Program-made: the position numbers and the translations under genes | In this document: positions 22,993 through 34,362 of the stretch, piece after piece | Layout: each line of letters starts with the position of its first letter | How positions within the stretch are numbered: position 1 is the first letter of the stretch | Notes under the pieces: model-generated | Told to the model about the DNA's origin: nothing | What the model saw: only the letters and a program-made list of their open reading frames with translations | Database searches by the model: none | NCBI RefSeq assembly: GCF_918797505.1 | Contig: NC_092800.1 | Coordinates: forward strand, 42,772,369 to 42,836,368 | DNA: 64,000 nucleotides | Reading direction: 5' to 3' | From: Bemisia tabaci | Taxonomy: Eukaryota > Arthropoda > Insecta > Hemiptera > Aleyrodidae

Positions 22993-25332
22993 ACAGTCTG
23001 TTTTGTTTTTTTACACTGTTTTTTTTGTATTGGAAAGTGGACTTTAAAAGGGGTAGGATCTTCAATTTTAGAGAAAAAGGGTAAGTACTCACCCACAGCC
23101 GGTGATAACCGAAAATGTACTTTTCGGCGAAAAAGCGAATTTTCGGCAGCAAAATCACGTAATAGACTGGAAAGTACTACGTATTTCACATAAGTAAGTG
23201 ATGGACTTGCACAAAATTGGTTGAAATAGTGGGTTTAAGGAATCTCAAACGCATACTCGTTAAACAATTTCACTTAGGCGTATCGTTTAGCACTTGTCGA
23301 TAAAGAATTACTGTATTACTTGGTTCGTGGAACCAATACATTCGGTCATCTCAACCGAATACATTCAAACACTTCGGTGTTCGATTACATGATCATATAC
23401 ATCTGATCGCTTAAATCCTACAGATTTTCATAATCCAGTTCGGTTAATCCAGCTAAACATTTCAGTAGTGCAAGCCGAAAAATACGGCGTTTCATGTCAC
23501 CTAAACTACGGTCCTTGCGAACAAACTTTTTTACAGAATATTCTCTTGGAATCGTTGGATAACCTCCTGGTTCCCACCTGACATGATATTTTGCTCTCCC
23601 TTCGTTCGGAAACATTGAAATGCGCAGCGAGGGAAAAGTCAAAGATACAACTCGTGAAACTTCCAGGAAGCTCAAATTGCCTTGTCTCAGAAATGAAGGA
23701 GTTCTCGGCTTCTCCCTTTGTTCTAATCATTTCAATTCGACAGCGATTTCTGTTGACGCGTTAACAGAGCAAAATGCGCAATATATCTTGAACTGCTAAG
23801 TGGCCCCCATCGGATTAACGCCGAAACGAGGGAGAACTCATTTTCCAGGAACTGACGAGTTCAGCTTCAACCTGATCGATATTCGGATACCCCGAACATA
23901 AAATAGACTCACACGATCAGAGCGATTCCAAACTTTTAACGACAGATTCCTGACTTTTTGAGGTTTATTTTAAGCAAGATGACGAAAATTCCCTGATTTT
24001 TGCGATCGACGATGTACACATCAAAAAATAAAACGAGAAGAGCTAGAATATCAAAGATAAAAAAAAGGGCTTTAAAACTGTGCTCACAATTTTTCAATTT
24101 CCTCCGGGTACAAGTAACCTTCGAGTGCATTAGCTAAGTGATATTACTGCGCTAACCTGACGAAGTATCATTCTAAAATTCTAAACTAAAAATTCTGCAC
24201 TAGAATTCCAACTTGGTCACATTTTAAATAAAATTTGCGATTTTGATAATTAGTTGTGGATATTTTCCCTGAAATTTTCGGATACTTTCAACCCGAAGAC
24301 AGAAGAATGATAAACAAAAATATCCCGAGTAATTTAACGTAACAAAACACAAGAAAAAGGAAAACCAAGGCTAATAACAAACAGAGTGCCTGAAACGTTC
24401 AGAAAAGTGTTTTTTTCGCGTTACCACGCATAGGAGTCTGAGGGTTTTTTTATTTCATTTTTATAATCCTATATTTTTGTTTCCCGGTCGCGGAGGGCGG
24501 AGGGGGTTGAAACCATCCCGAAACGTCTCAATCATTCAGCCTGAATTTAGTTTTGGTTTCCCATTTTCTTAAGCTCGTTTCCTGGTGGTAAATACAACTT
24601 TCTGAAGAATTAGATGAAAATAATTATCAAAATTTCCCGAGCTTCGTTTTGCACCTCTTCGAGAAAATTTGAAAATGCAGTCCGAAGCTCCAGACGATCC
24701 TATCTACCTAGACCTATAAAGTCGAAAATCCGCATCACACCTAACTGGTGAGTCAACTTTTATCTTTTTCTCATTTCTTTTTCTATTTCTTTAATTGTGT
24801 CATTTTTAGTGTCATTTGAGGGCTTGCAATGTTGCTACATCGTGCATTTATAAAAACTGTGCGAAACTGAAGTTGTGCGAAACTGAAGTGCTGCCGCTCC
24901 GACAGAGTAATTTTCTGAGGACGACGGCAGCACAGTCCCAAACCTTCCCGTGAACGCACAACGAGGGGTCTCTGTCTAGAGCTATTGCCAACGGGTAACG
25001 CTTTCCTTGGCTTTGCCTTTCAGCCCCGAAAAATAATAAGAATCAAGACTTTCGTTCTCGACACCTTATCGCTCACGGAAAAAACGCCTTTCGGGCCCGA
25101 CATGCGACACGTCACGGGCGCGCTTCCCTACTTCCTGGGCGCGGACAAATTGCTTTCCGCTGATTGCGACTTGCGAGTCGATTTAGGTGTTATCCAGACA
25201 CCGCGCACAGTGGGTGGGAATCTCACTTTTTCCATCACCGTTTTTCGTTAAGGAAACGGATGAGTGGTTCAAACTATTCAATGATGATGTAATCGAACAA
25301 ACATGAAAAAAGTGTCAGGTTTAAACACAATA
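22993..25332. other. No gene or repeat recognised
   Basis: Several ORFs of 60-90 codons on both strands have no recognisable motif. ATCTGATCGCTTAAAT near 23402 also occurs at the right edge of family G, a possible fragment. Confidence 0.4.
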
Positions 25333-25454
25333 CTGCCGTGGTAGCGAAGAGAGTAGTGAGTACATTCTGTGATGCACATCGAGACACATTAAAGAATGTG
25401 CTAACCATGGCTCATACTGAAATGAACTTACTGCTCTCTTCGTTATCACAGCAG
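25333..25454. mobile_element. Family N short MITE
   Basis: CTGCCGTGGTAGCGAAGAGAG at the left is inverted at the right as CTGCTCTCTTCGTTATCACAGCAG. 122 bp. Shares only the first eight bases with family A. Confidence 0.85.
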
Positions 25455-26529
25455 AACAGGCACCTAGTTCTCCAAACCGAAGCACTCTCTGAGACGTTTT
25501 TCAGACCGCGACTTTTTTCTCTAATAACTGAACGTCGAAATTGCTTGATAAATCCAACAAACTATAAGGGTCTCTTGGTAGTCGCTCCTCCTCTACAAAG
25601 AGCCTTTTTCGAGACGGTTTAAAACTTTATTCGTGTACTTTCCAAAATTTCAAGACAAATACTTCGAAAAAAGACAGAAAAGTTACGACAGAACGAAGAA
25701 GTTCCCAAATTTCTCTAGCTAGGAACTATCTAGGGATTTGAACATTCGATTCCCAGGCTTTTCCCCAATTTGACAATTTTTTTCAATTTTTTCCCCTTGA
25801 AAAAAAAAACGTTATTTCTCATAAGAAATCTTTCCACAGAATATTTTAAGCACAGAGTTCCTTACGATAAAATTCAGTAAATAAATGTTCTTGCTAGGAG
25901 AAAAAATGCAGGAGTACAGAACCTTTCAAGCTTCCACGTTTTCATACGCCGGCCCGCCGGACTCCCACATTTTTCCCATCAGTTTTCCATAAAATTTCCC
26001 ACCAATTTGAAAAGTGAGGACCCGCATCCTCTTCTTTACTTTGATTTTCGACTTCGAACCCTTAAAAATTTTCCCTCCTTCCACATGCGTGATCGAGCAT
26101 TTACTGCACCCCTGAAAAAACGTCAATGTTCCGCAGTGAAATTCCCTGAACTTTCAACGTTGGACAAAATTTCCTGACGTCAGCTTTTCCCAAACTTCCA
26201 AGAACTTTTCTCCCCGCCACATTGTACTGCATCTGGATTTGAGGCCCCACTGTGCACCGCCCGGCCAATCTCACTCGGACTCGTGGCCGAAATGGACACG
26301 AGCCGACAGGAGGGTGGGCGTGGCGGGGGAGGGGAAGGGAGACAGACCTGTGACGTCACAAACGATTCGCTCTCTGGTCGGGCTGTCCCGTCGAAGGACG
26401 CCTCGCCGCGAGGAAATCGGAAAAGCGACGGACAGAACGAGTGGCGAGTGCCTCGGATCGGAAAGCCAATTCAATTTGCGAGTACCGATACCGGAAGCTC
26501 CCGTCAAGAGCGACACTCGCCACTCATAC
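25455..26529. other. No gene recognised; GC-rich from 26230
   Basis: Loose TTCCCTGAAC/CCTGACG motifs near 26130-26200 recall family D but no termini were found. 26230-26420 is CpG-rich with ORFs open on both strands. Confidence 0.35.
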
Positions 26530-26675
26530 CAATCGATTATCGATATATCCCCATTTGAAGCTATGCTACAGAATCGATTATTAAGGAGTTCGTCGCGAAC
26601 ACCCTGTTCATCGATTTTTTCCATAGGTTCAAATGGCAGCTCAATCGATGTATCGTAAAGCACGCCACGCCACTG
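26530..26675 (+). mobile_element. Family I MITE copy 1 (left arm of a palindrome)
   Basis: Right terminus GCACGCCACGCCACTG intact; left 14 bp missing. Its reverse complement matches copy 3 at 26916-27060 closely. Confidence 0.88.
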
Positions 26676-26713
26676 GAGGGCGGGGGTAGTCCCGGCGGTG
26701 ATCGAATCATGGT

Positions 26714-26876
26714 CAGCGGCGTGGCATATTTTGTGATATATCGATATTCCCCCATTTGAAGCTGTGGAAAAGGTTCGATTAATAAGGTGTTCGTTGCGAA
26801 CACCCTATCAATCGATCCTTTTCCATACGTTTAAATGGCGGATCAATCGATACATCGCAAAACACGCCCCGTCACT
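26714..26876 (+). mobile_element. Family I MITE copy 2 (palindrome centre)
   Basis: CAGCGGCGTGGC at the left and CCGTCACTG at the right with the full family I interior. Its flanks are inverted repeats of each other (ATCATGGT versus ACCATGAT) rather than a direct target duplication. Confidence 0.88.
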
Positions 26877-26915
26877 GACCATGATTTGATTACGCGCCGG
26901 AACTACCCTCGCCTT

Positions 26916-27060
26916 CAAGTGGCGTGGCGTGCTTTACGATACATCGATTGAGCTGTCATTTGAACCTATGGAAAAAATCGATGAACAGGGTGCTCGCAAC
27001 GAACTCCTTGATAATCGATTTCGTAGGATAGCTTTAAATGGGGAAATATCGACAATCGAT
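26916..27060 (-). mobile_element. Family I MITE copy 3 (right arm of a palindrome)
   Basis: Starts CAAGTGGCGTGGCGTGCTTT and shares diagnostic positions with copy 1 (AAAAAATCGATGAACAGGGTG). Confidence 0.88.
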
Positions 27061-27077
27061 CAAAAACAACTCCAAAC

Positions 27078-27216
27078 TGTCGCGTGCTTTACGATACATC
27101 GATTGAGCTCCCTTTTGAACCTATGGAAAAGGATCAATGGACAGAGTGTTCGCGACGAACTCCTTAATAATCGATTCTGTAGCATAGCTTCAAATTGGGA
27201 AAAATCGACAATCGAT
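27078..27216 (-). mobile_element. Family I MITE copy 4, truncated
   Basis: GTCGCGTGCTTTACGATACA through AAATCGACAATCGATC, same orientation as copy 3. Outer ends missing. Confidence 0.85.
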
Positions 27217-27493
27217 CTTTTACAACTCGAAACTATCGCCCTCGGGGCTCCGTCGTCTATTCCACCAATGAAACGTTGGTCCTTGAGTTTTCGGACGAGT
27301 ACTTTAATCAGACGACTTTTTTCGCACATTTCAGAGTCTTCGAGATGAAAAGAGTGGAGTCTTCCTTTTGGCTGAGATAAATCCCACGAGCTTTACGACG
27401 AAAATCTATAAACCAAATAGATATAAAACGATGCTCCTTCTTTGACGTATGTGGACACAATCAACACTAGAAGTTCAACGCAAAGTTTATCAA

Positions 27494-27738
27494 CAGGGTT
27501 GCCAAAACATTTAGGAGATGAAATTCCCTGACATTTCCCTGAAACATTTGAGTAACATTCCCTGACAAATAAAACATGCAATATGGCAAAAAAGACATAA
27601 TTTGACATAGTTTTCAGGCATTTGCTGTTCTAAACGTCAAATCCACTCTAAAAAGCTAATAAATGTATATTTACAATTTTCCCCGACTTTTTAAAATTCC
27701 CTGACATTTCCCGGCATTCCCTGACTGTGGCAACCCTG
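27494..27738. mobile_element. Family D element
   Basis: CAGGGTTGCCAAAACATTT to GACTGTGGCAACCCTG. Flanks TATCAA and GATCAA agree at five of six positions. Interior has repeated TTCCCTGAC motifs. Confidence 0.9.
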
Positions 27739-28168
27739 GATCAATCATCAGGGCAGACTGTCACTGTTCGATTGAACAGCGACTTTAACATGAATTTATA
27801 TAACTCGAAGTAGTTTTTGCTTCAGCCTTTACTTGCCTGTGCGGACTGGATCTACAAGGGGTACTCTACATTTTAAACAGTGAGGTGCACAAAGTAAGAA
27901 AAGTGGTAAATTAGCACAAGGACTGGTTTTTGGAATCGATGGAACTTCCGTGCTAGATCTAGCACCTATGGCGTGCGGCAGGCAAAATTCGCATTATTTA
28001 CAAACATTGATCGAATGAGCGACTCTGAACCTCTTATCGGTGGCTTTCAACCAGCCTACTCGTGATTGATTATCATTTCCTGCCAAGTTGCGTTTTTCTT
28101 TTCTTGTCTCTCCACGTTTTTGCTGACCAATTAGGTAGGTCTATCTCGGGGAAAGAGTAGATTTTCCT
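27739..28168. other. No gene or repeat recognised
   Basis: No ORF of note and no terminal repeats found. Confidence 0.4.
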
Positions 28169-28404
28169 CACGGAAAAAATTAAATTGCTGATTTAACAAT
28201 TCAATTGCTAAAAAAAAGTTACTGCAATGTTTCAATGTAGATTTTACAAAAAAAAAAAATGGTTCTTTAACCACCTCCGTGGGTAAAATAGCTGACAGAA
28301 GTGGTTAAAGTAGTATTTTTGTTGTAGTAAAATCTACATTGAAACATTGCGGTCACTTTTTGTAGCAATTGAATTGTTAAATCAGCAATTTAATTTTTTC
28401 CGTG
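28169..28404. mobile_element. Family F fold-back element
   Basis: CACGGAAAAAATTAAATTGC at the left, inverted at the right as GCAATTTAATTTTTTCCGTG. Arms of about 80 bp (including ATGTTTCAATGTAGATTTTAC and its complement) flank a spacer of about 70 bp, so the transcript would be a long hairpin. Confidence 0.9.
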
Positions 28405-28598
28405 TACCGCTTTGGTCAAAGAGAAAATAGTCATTTTATCATTTTCTAACATCGCACAGGAGCCGTTACTCAATTTGCACAGCTGAGTGTCTGAATTCGT
28501 GTTCTGCAAATTATTGGACAAATAGCTCAAACAGCATGAAATAATTTATATCACTGTTAGAAAGCTGATGCGGGTAGATACTGTCAACATGTTCTATC

Positions 28599-28852
28599 CG
28601 GGGTTGCCACAGAATTTAGACAATTAAATTTCCTGACATTTCCCTGACACATTTTGGTGTGATTCCCTGACAATTGAATAAATGCCAGAGTTTTAAAAAG
28701 ACAAATTTAGTTAGAAATAGTTTTCAGGCAAAATTTGTTGTTCGGAACGTCAAACCCACTCGAGAAAGCAAATGAAGGTGACTTGGCGATTTTTCCATGA
28801 CATTTCCAGGTTTTCCTTGACTTTTTAAAATTCCCTGACTGAGGCAACCCTG
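28599..28852. mobile_element. Family D element
   Basis: CGGGGTTGCCACAGAATTTA to GACTGAGGCAACCCTG; interior TTCCCTGAC repeats. No clear target duplication. Confidence 0.9.
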
Positions 28853-28893
28853 GCTCTCTCCATTAACTCGAGAGGATTCTAAAACTGTAACGG

Positions 28894-28912
28894 GAAAAAA
28901 AAAAAAAAAAAA
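28894..28912. repeat. Poly(A) run
   Basis: About 19-20 A residues just right of the family D element. Confidence 0.85.
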
Positions 28913-29139
28913 ATTCAGAGAAAAGTAAAAATTCCATTTAGATTTCTGCAAATAGCCTTGAGGCGTTAGCTTTTCATGATCGGTACGGGGTCGATGCCTC
29001 CTGCATAAATGAAAGTTTCGACGGGAAACGAGGCGCGGCATCGAAAAAAATCGGACAAGTTTGACGTGAGTTGGGACAAAAAATTGTTAATAGGAGCTGT
29101 GCGCGGGAAGTGACGTCACGGACTGCACCCCGGTGAACT

Positions 29140-29391
29140 CTACCGTGCTAAGGAAAAACGCCGTATGAACATTCGAGGGTTGCCAAATTTCCTTTGATGA
29201 AATGTTTGTTCTTGAGGAAAATTATGGATATTTTTCCTTGAAATTTTCAGGAACTTTAGGTCAAAGTACGAACAAAATTCTCTGAAAAATTGGGAGAAAA
29301 ATATTCATAGGTTTACCGAGGAATTCGTGTTTTATCAAAGACAATTTGGCAACGCCTGAAGGTTGATACGGCGTTTTTCCTTAGCACGGTG
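29140..29391. mobile_element. Family A MITE, TSD AACT
   Basis: CTACCGTGCTAAGGAAAAAC to TTTTTCCTTAGCACGGTG. AACT is duplicated at 29136-29139 and 29392-29395; two terminal bases appear lost on the right. Confidence 0.92.
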
Positions 29392-29940
29392 AACTGACGT
29401 TGACGATGAGGAGTTGGAAGCTCCTGGTCGTCCGGGCTCGGGCCGGGTTCTTCGCCTATTTTGAGCGGTGGATCTCGCCAGGAGCCTCAGCATCGGTTTT
29501 CACGGTTAAAAATAAGCGAGCCCCAAAACTGCCTGCAACGAGTCTTTCGGCGAAGATGTCCGGATTTTAGCGGGCGCGTTCAACTCAAGACAATGCCTCC
29601 AGGTCTGGTGATGGACGATAGAAATGCGGATTATCAATCGATTCTACGGCCAAAAATCAATAAAAAGAATCCAAGGGGCGGCAAAAATTTGCAATTTTTT
29701 AAAGTGTAGGTATAAAAAAATCGGATTTATAAAAACAAAATTACAAACGAGAAAAGGCGACAAAATCTGTCATTTCCTGAGAGTATGGTAATTTCTAATT
29801 TTGTCGTCTCTTAGTGATACAAGAGACAGCACCCTCAATAAGTCGAGTTACGAGAGAAACCAAACACGCAATTTGGCTTAGAACGGCGCGACTTAGAGAG
29901 AAATGATAACGAGGACTTGAGATGAAAGGGAGAAGCCCTC
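29392..29940. other. No gene recognised
   Basis: Weak inverted matches around CGACAAAATCTGTC and AATTTTGTCGTCTC (29758-29813). ORFs are short. Confidence 0.35.
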
Positions 29941-30195
29941 GGCGCGGCGATCGGCATGTAGCACATATTAGCGCCTACAAGACTGCACGAATACTTCACG
30001 CATTGCGCCAAACACAGTGCGGTACTGCAACTGCGGTCAGCGTGAAACGCACAGCGCCTACAAGACTGCGTGAATACTTCACGCATTGCGTCCAACACAG
30101 TGCGTACAGTAGCGGTCGGCGTGAAACGCATAGCGCCTACAAGACTGCGTGAATACTTCACGCATTGCGCCAAACACGGTGCGGTCCACGCGGCG
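29941..30195 (-). repeat. Minisatellite M, three units of 80-83 bp
   Basis: CGCCTACAAGACTGC recurs at 29971, 30054 and 30134. Each unit has GAATACTTCACGCATTGCG and a GTGCGG segment. GCGTGAATACTTCACGC is a dyad of 7 bp around 3 bases. Same unit in opposite orientation at 17220-17420 and 36634-36850. Confidence 0.9.
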
Positions 30196-31068
30196 CGGCA
30201 GCGGAAGTTAAAATCATTGAACCACATTTATGTTTGTTCTTTCATAATTTTTTCGTTCATTTCTTATGAATGGAAGGCCTTGTCCACACAGAGATAGGTT
30301 TACGGAACTTTACTTTCGCTTGAAGTTCCGTGAACTTTGCTAGTAGTGTTGACAGGGCTTCCCCAAAAAATGTGTTAAACACGAATAAATGCGTCTTATG
30401 CACCCCTCTCCCGCTGGCACGTTCATTTGCTGGTTTTTATCGAGTTTCAAAACAAATGAGAAGGGGTCGGAAGAATATAGGCGGCCCATGGGCGGCAAGT
30501 AGGTGAATCCGGCCCTGTCCAACTGTAGTAGAGCCCGCATAAGAGATATCAAAGACGAAATTTCCCCCAAGAAAGACGCTCTCCCTCAGCAAGAAATGAG
30601 ACACCGCAGAGATATTGCAACGCCAAATTCGGTCCCGTCTCTCATGTAGTGTGCTAAAGTGCAGTATCACCACCCATTATCGAAAGTTCGCCAAGATTTC
30701 TCCCCGGGCTTACACTAATTTCGGGCAAATAAACCGAAACGGGAGTTGGGGAGCGAGCCCTCACCGTCAAGGTTTCGCGTCGCGTGCGCCGCAATAATTA
30801 CTGAGTTACACACGTTTGCAAATGTTGGGCAAACTATTAAATACAGCTCGTTTTTTACACGCTGTCAACACTTGTGGAAGACACGACGGAACAGCAACTC
30901 ATCGTTGCCAAAGCGATCTCAACATTGCAAAGTCTATAATTTTCCGCCATTGTCAAGGCCTTCGTCGACTTTTCTCCGAGATTGAACTAGCAGAGAGTTC
31001 CAGAGCAGTTGATGTAGTAAAAATTGAGAAAAAAATCAGTATTCTAGAGAATCGATTTTTCTGCACCT
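30196..31068. other. No gene recognised
   Basis: CGGAACTT...AAGTTCCG forms a small hairpin near 30302-30333. The 124-codon plus ORF (30816-31190) runs into family O and has no known domain. Confidence 0.35.
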
Positions 31069-31349
31069 GCGGGTTGATTATTGAAATTGATAGACAAAGC
31101 TATAGACAAAGAGGACATAAAGAGAATGGAACGATCCTGTCGGTTGAATTGGGTAGTTCCTATAGACTAAGGAAGAAAATGATGGACTAACTATCGGGTC
31201 CCTCGTGGGTTGCCGTTACTTAGTCCCTATTACCTATTAAGGTTGCAACCTGTTTCCTTTGTCCATTGCAACCACCCGCTTCCACCAATAGGATCCCTCC
31301 ATATCTCTTTTGTCTTCTTTTTGTCTATCAATTTCAATAATCGGCCCGC
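31069..31349. mobile_element. Family O element, uninterrupted copy
   Basis: GATTATTGAAATTGATAGAC near the left and its complement GTCTATCAATTTCAATAATC near the right. AATGATGGACTAACTA and TTACTTAGTCCC form inner pairs. It gives the empty site for the A insertion at 10745. Confidence 0.82.
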
Positions 31350-31387
31350 TGATGTGGCTTGGTTCCTTTCTGCTAAACGCGGTCCAA
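31347..31387. mobile_element. Family H terminal fragment
   Basis: CGCTGATGTGGCTTGGTTCC through CTGCTAAACGCGGTCC is the right H terminus. The rest of the element is missing; it abuts family O. Confidence 0.85.
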
Positions 31388-31997
31388 CTGTTCCGCGGAG
31401 AAGAAGTCATCATTCATTACACGAAGATGAATGCTGCTGTTCACTGAGGGTTCTACACCCTCGAGGGTAACTTTCGCCGAACATATTCAAGATTAAGTCC
31501 CGGAGTTAAGGATTTGGCAGACATAATTCTGGTGAAAAACCGACGATCCCAGAAGTTACACCCGAATTCTCCTTCCAAACTCAAGAACAGTTCTTCAAAG
31601 TTAGAGTCGTTCCCGTTCCTGTCATATGAAACAGAATCCGTTCCTTCGTAATTGATTCCACCCTCTCCGGAGCGATGGGGCTGAACTCAACGTGGTTGCC
31701 GTTTTAGCAGTACGTTCGAGAAAATCAAACACCGATCGGAAACTTTCAACCCTATTTCGAGTGAATACTCTCCACACAGAGGAAAAATCAGAAAGTTTTC
31801 GAGAATGACGTTGAATATGTTTCAGAAATGTAGTATGCGTACTTTTTTAAATAATTGAACCGATTATTTCCAAAATCACATAGGCGCCAAAATTGCGTAT
31901 GCGAGCAAAACAAGAAAACCCCGTTTTATTCGTTTGAATGACAATCTTCGAATTCCTAAAAATGTGTGTTCATTCAACAGGCTATTTTGAAATCACG

Positions 31998-32289
31998 CAG
32001 TGTGTCTACTAAAACAGGCTGGCCAAAAATCAGTACTTTTAAAGTACTTTTTCAGGACATTCCCAAAAAATCCAGTACCTCCTCAACAGAAAAATTCAGA
32101 ACTTTTTCAGTACCTCCGTTTGACAAAATTCGAAAACTTCCAAAAATTTGAATTGCTCGCTCAAATTGCGACAAAAATGCCAAAAAATTAAACAAAATTC
32201 CGGACTCCTTGCGAAATTTCCGCACTTAAAAAGTACTTCTGGACCGCCCTTAAAAAATCAGTACTATTTCCAAACTTGTAGACACCCTG
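31998..32289. mobile_element. Family C element
   Basis: CAGTGTGTCTACTAAAACAG to ACTTGTAGACACCCTG. Interior repeats TCAGTACTTTT-type motifs. Closely related copy at 44423-44693. Confidence 0.88.
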
Positions 32290-33967
32290 GATAATCAGAC
32301 ATGATTGATAATACCAGAGAAAACAAAGTAAAATGTGATTCGGGAAAAAAATCGGTTCGATTGAAAAAAATAAATTTTCAGCGATGCAGTGCATGGTGAG
32401 AGTGATGCAACACATCTCAGTAAACGAACACGAAAGTATCGACGATGTATCCAACGAGGGATTCTCGGCACGACTCGGCAACGCGGCGTAAGGTGCAAGG
32501 GCGGCGGGAGGGTGCGGGGGAGCTTTCGCACGGCACGCGGCGGGGGGGGAGGGGGCAGGGCTGGTGCTGTACGAATACGGGAATACGGAGCGCGGGAGAG
32601 AGATGCGAGGATCAGGGTGGGGGAGAGGGAAGAAGGGGGGCAGGAGCAACCCGCGACCTTGACCTCGTTTCGTTTCACGGAGAACTTCGCGCTTCGCTTC
32701 CAAGACGCCTCACCGCACTGCGCTGCCAAATATCGATAAAAAAAAAAAAAAAAAAAATTAACGTGATGACCGCTTTAATTTTCACGGAACTTTAACGACA
32801 CGTGTAACGGTGCTACCGACGGAAAATATGAGAGGGATGAAGCTTACAATCAGATACATTTATAAAAGGCCCTCATGAGTAATGATTCTTCTTTCTTTTA
32901 ATTTTCATATTCCGTGAAAAAACACAGGCAAAAATCCGGCACCAAGACTCATAAAATTCACAACATTTGTTTCACAGAGGCCTGAACAACCCTCTGAAAT
33001 GTAGTCAATCTCCAAAAAATTCCGGGGGGGGGGGGGGGCACAGACCACCCGTCGTTGGCAGGGGTATTTCATGCCCCTCCAATCCTCGGTGGATGAAGTC
33101 AGGGTTGGATATCATGTTTCAAATGATTTCGCTCCACCCCGCTTATACTTCGATAGGGGAGGGGGCACCACAGGTTCACCCCGGAACCCCCACCAGGCCA
33201 CCACCCTAAATCCGACGCTACAAAACTTCCCTCCCAGGATTGCAAAATTACGCGAGTAATTCAAATTACAAGACTATGGCTGTGCAGTTCTTGTCCATCA
33301 TTTTTCTGATTTTTACACGTAATCAGAAGAAAAATCAAAGAATCTCTCGGTTAAGAATACTCGACAATTTTATGCTTGAAAAATACAATTACAAAAAAAT
33401 ATGAGATTTTCAATTTGAGTGGAAATATAACGATATTGAGATACATTCACGTTCTTCTGTCCGGTAAAATCGCAGAAAATTCTTCACTTCAAAAAATACC
33501 CTCCTGCACAATCCTCCCGTCAAAGAATTCTCCTTCATCCACGTGTCGAGCGGATGCACCCGAGGCTGAAAAATCCGATTAACGACGTAGTCATGGCAAC
33601 GGCGCTTCGCTCGGCACGGGACTCGAGCGCGAGCTCACACAGCACACTCGCCTTCCTCAAAAGCTCCCCCCCCCGCCCCCCGCCTCTGCACCGCACGTTC
33701 TTCCAGCTTGGTGTCCCCCCCGGGGGATCAACTATCCAGGTCACCTATTTACGATGCTAGCGCCGCGCTTCGGCCCAGCCCGCGCGCCCGGCGTGTGCCG
33801 TCCTAGGCGCCCTCCCCGCTTTTTCCGCGGGGGGAGGGGTTGCGGGCCCCAGGACCCCCAAACCCCCGACGAGGCGCCCCTCCCCCCGAGCGTTCAACGC
33901 GACCCCGTTCAGGGACTCCCTCGCGCCTACCAACGCGTGTTGTTGCTTTCAGAGAAAAAAAGTTAAA
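32290..33967. other. GC-rich tracts, homopolymers, no confident gene
   Basis: 32470-32700 and 33600-33930 are GC-rich; overlapping ORFs of 68-171 codons on both strands reflect composition. Poly(A) about 32727-32757 and a G run about 33025-33039 are present. The segment 33060-33240 has the look of a decayed repeat, unidentified. Confidence 0.35.
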
Positions 33968-34362
33968 TGGATTGCATTTTGCTAAAAGAGTCCACTATCT
34001 CTGGCTCTCCCGTAAAAGCACAGATCTGCATGAGGAAACCAATGGTATATATCGACGGTGAAACTACCAAACCACGTATCTCGTTTGCGGTGTTTAAAAA
34101 TCTACGCTCGCATTTTATTTTTTTGAAGTCGACCAAATCAATATCATTCCTTGAAATTTTCACAGAATTTTCTCCGCACAAAGAGGAAAAATCACAGAAA
34201 TTTTCAAGACTAGACGTTAAGTAGTTTTTCATTTAAAAAATAATGTATGACAGGAAGTCTGCGACGTCGCAAACCGAGATACGTGGTTTGGTAGTTTCAC
34301 CGTCGATATGTTGTTTCTAAGATAGGCTAGAAAGAGTGGTTCCTTGTAACAAAATGTGGTCC
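33968..34362. mobile_element. Family P element
   Basis: TGGATTGCATTTTGCTAAAAG at the left pairs with TTGTAACAAAATGTGGTCC at the right; inner ATATCGACGGTGAAACTACC is exactly inverted within the right half (about 34290-34312). Confidence 0.8.

Noticed and set aside
26239..26663. 139- and 130-codon ORFs on opposite strands
   Set aside because: They run into the hAT-like MITE and come from GC-rich flank plus palindromic repeat.
32188..32795. ORFs of 116-171 codons on both strands
   Set aside because: Overlapping frames in a GC-rich purine tract; compositional.
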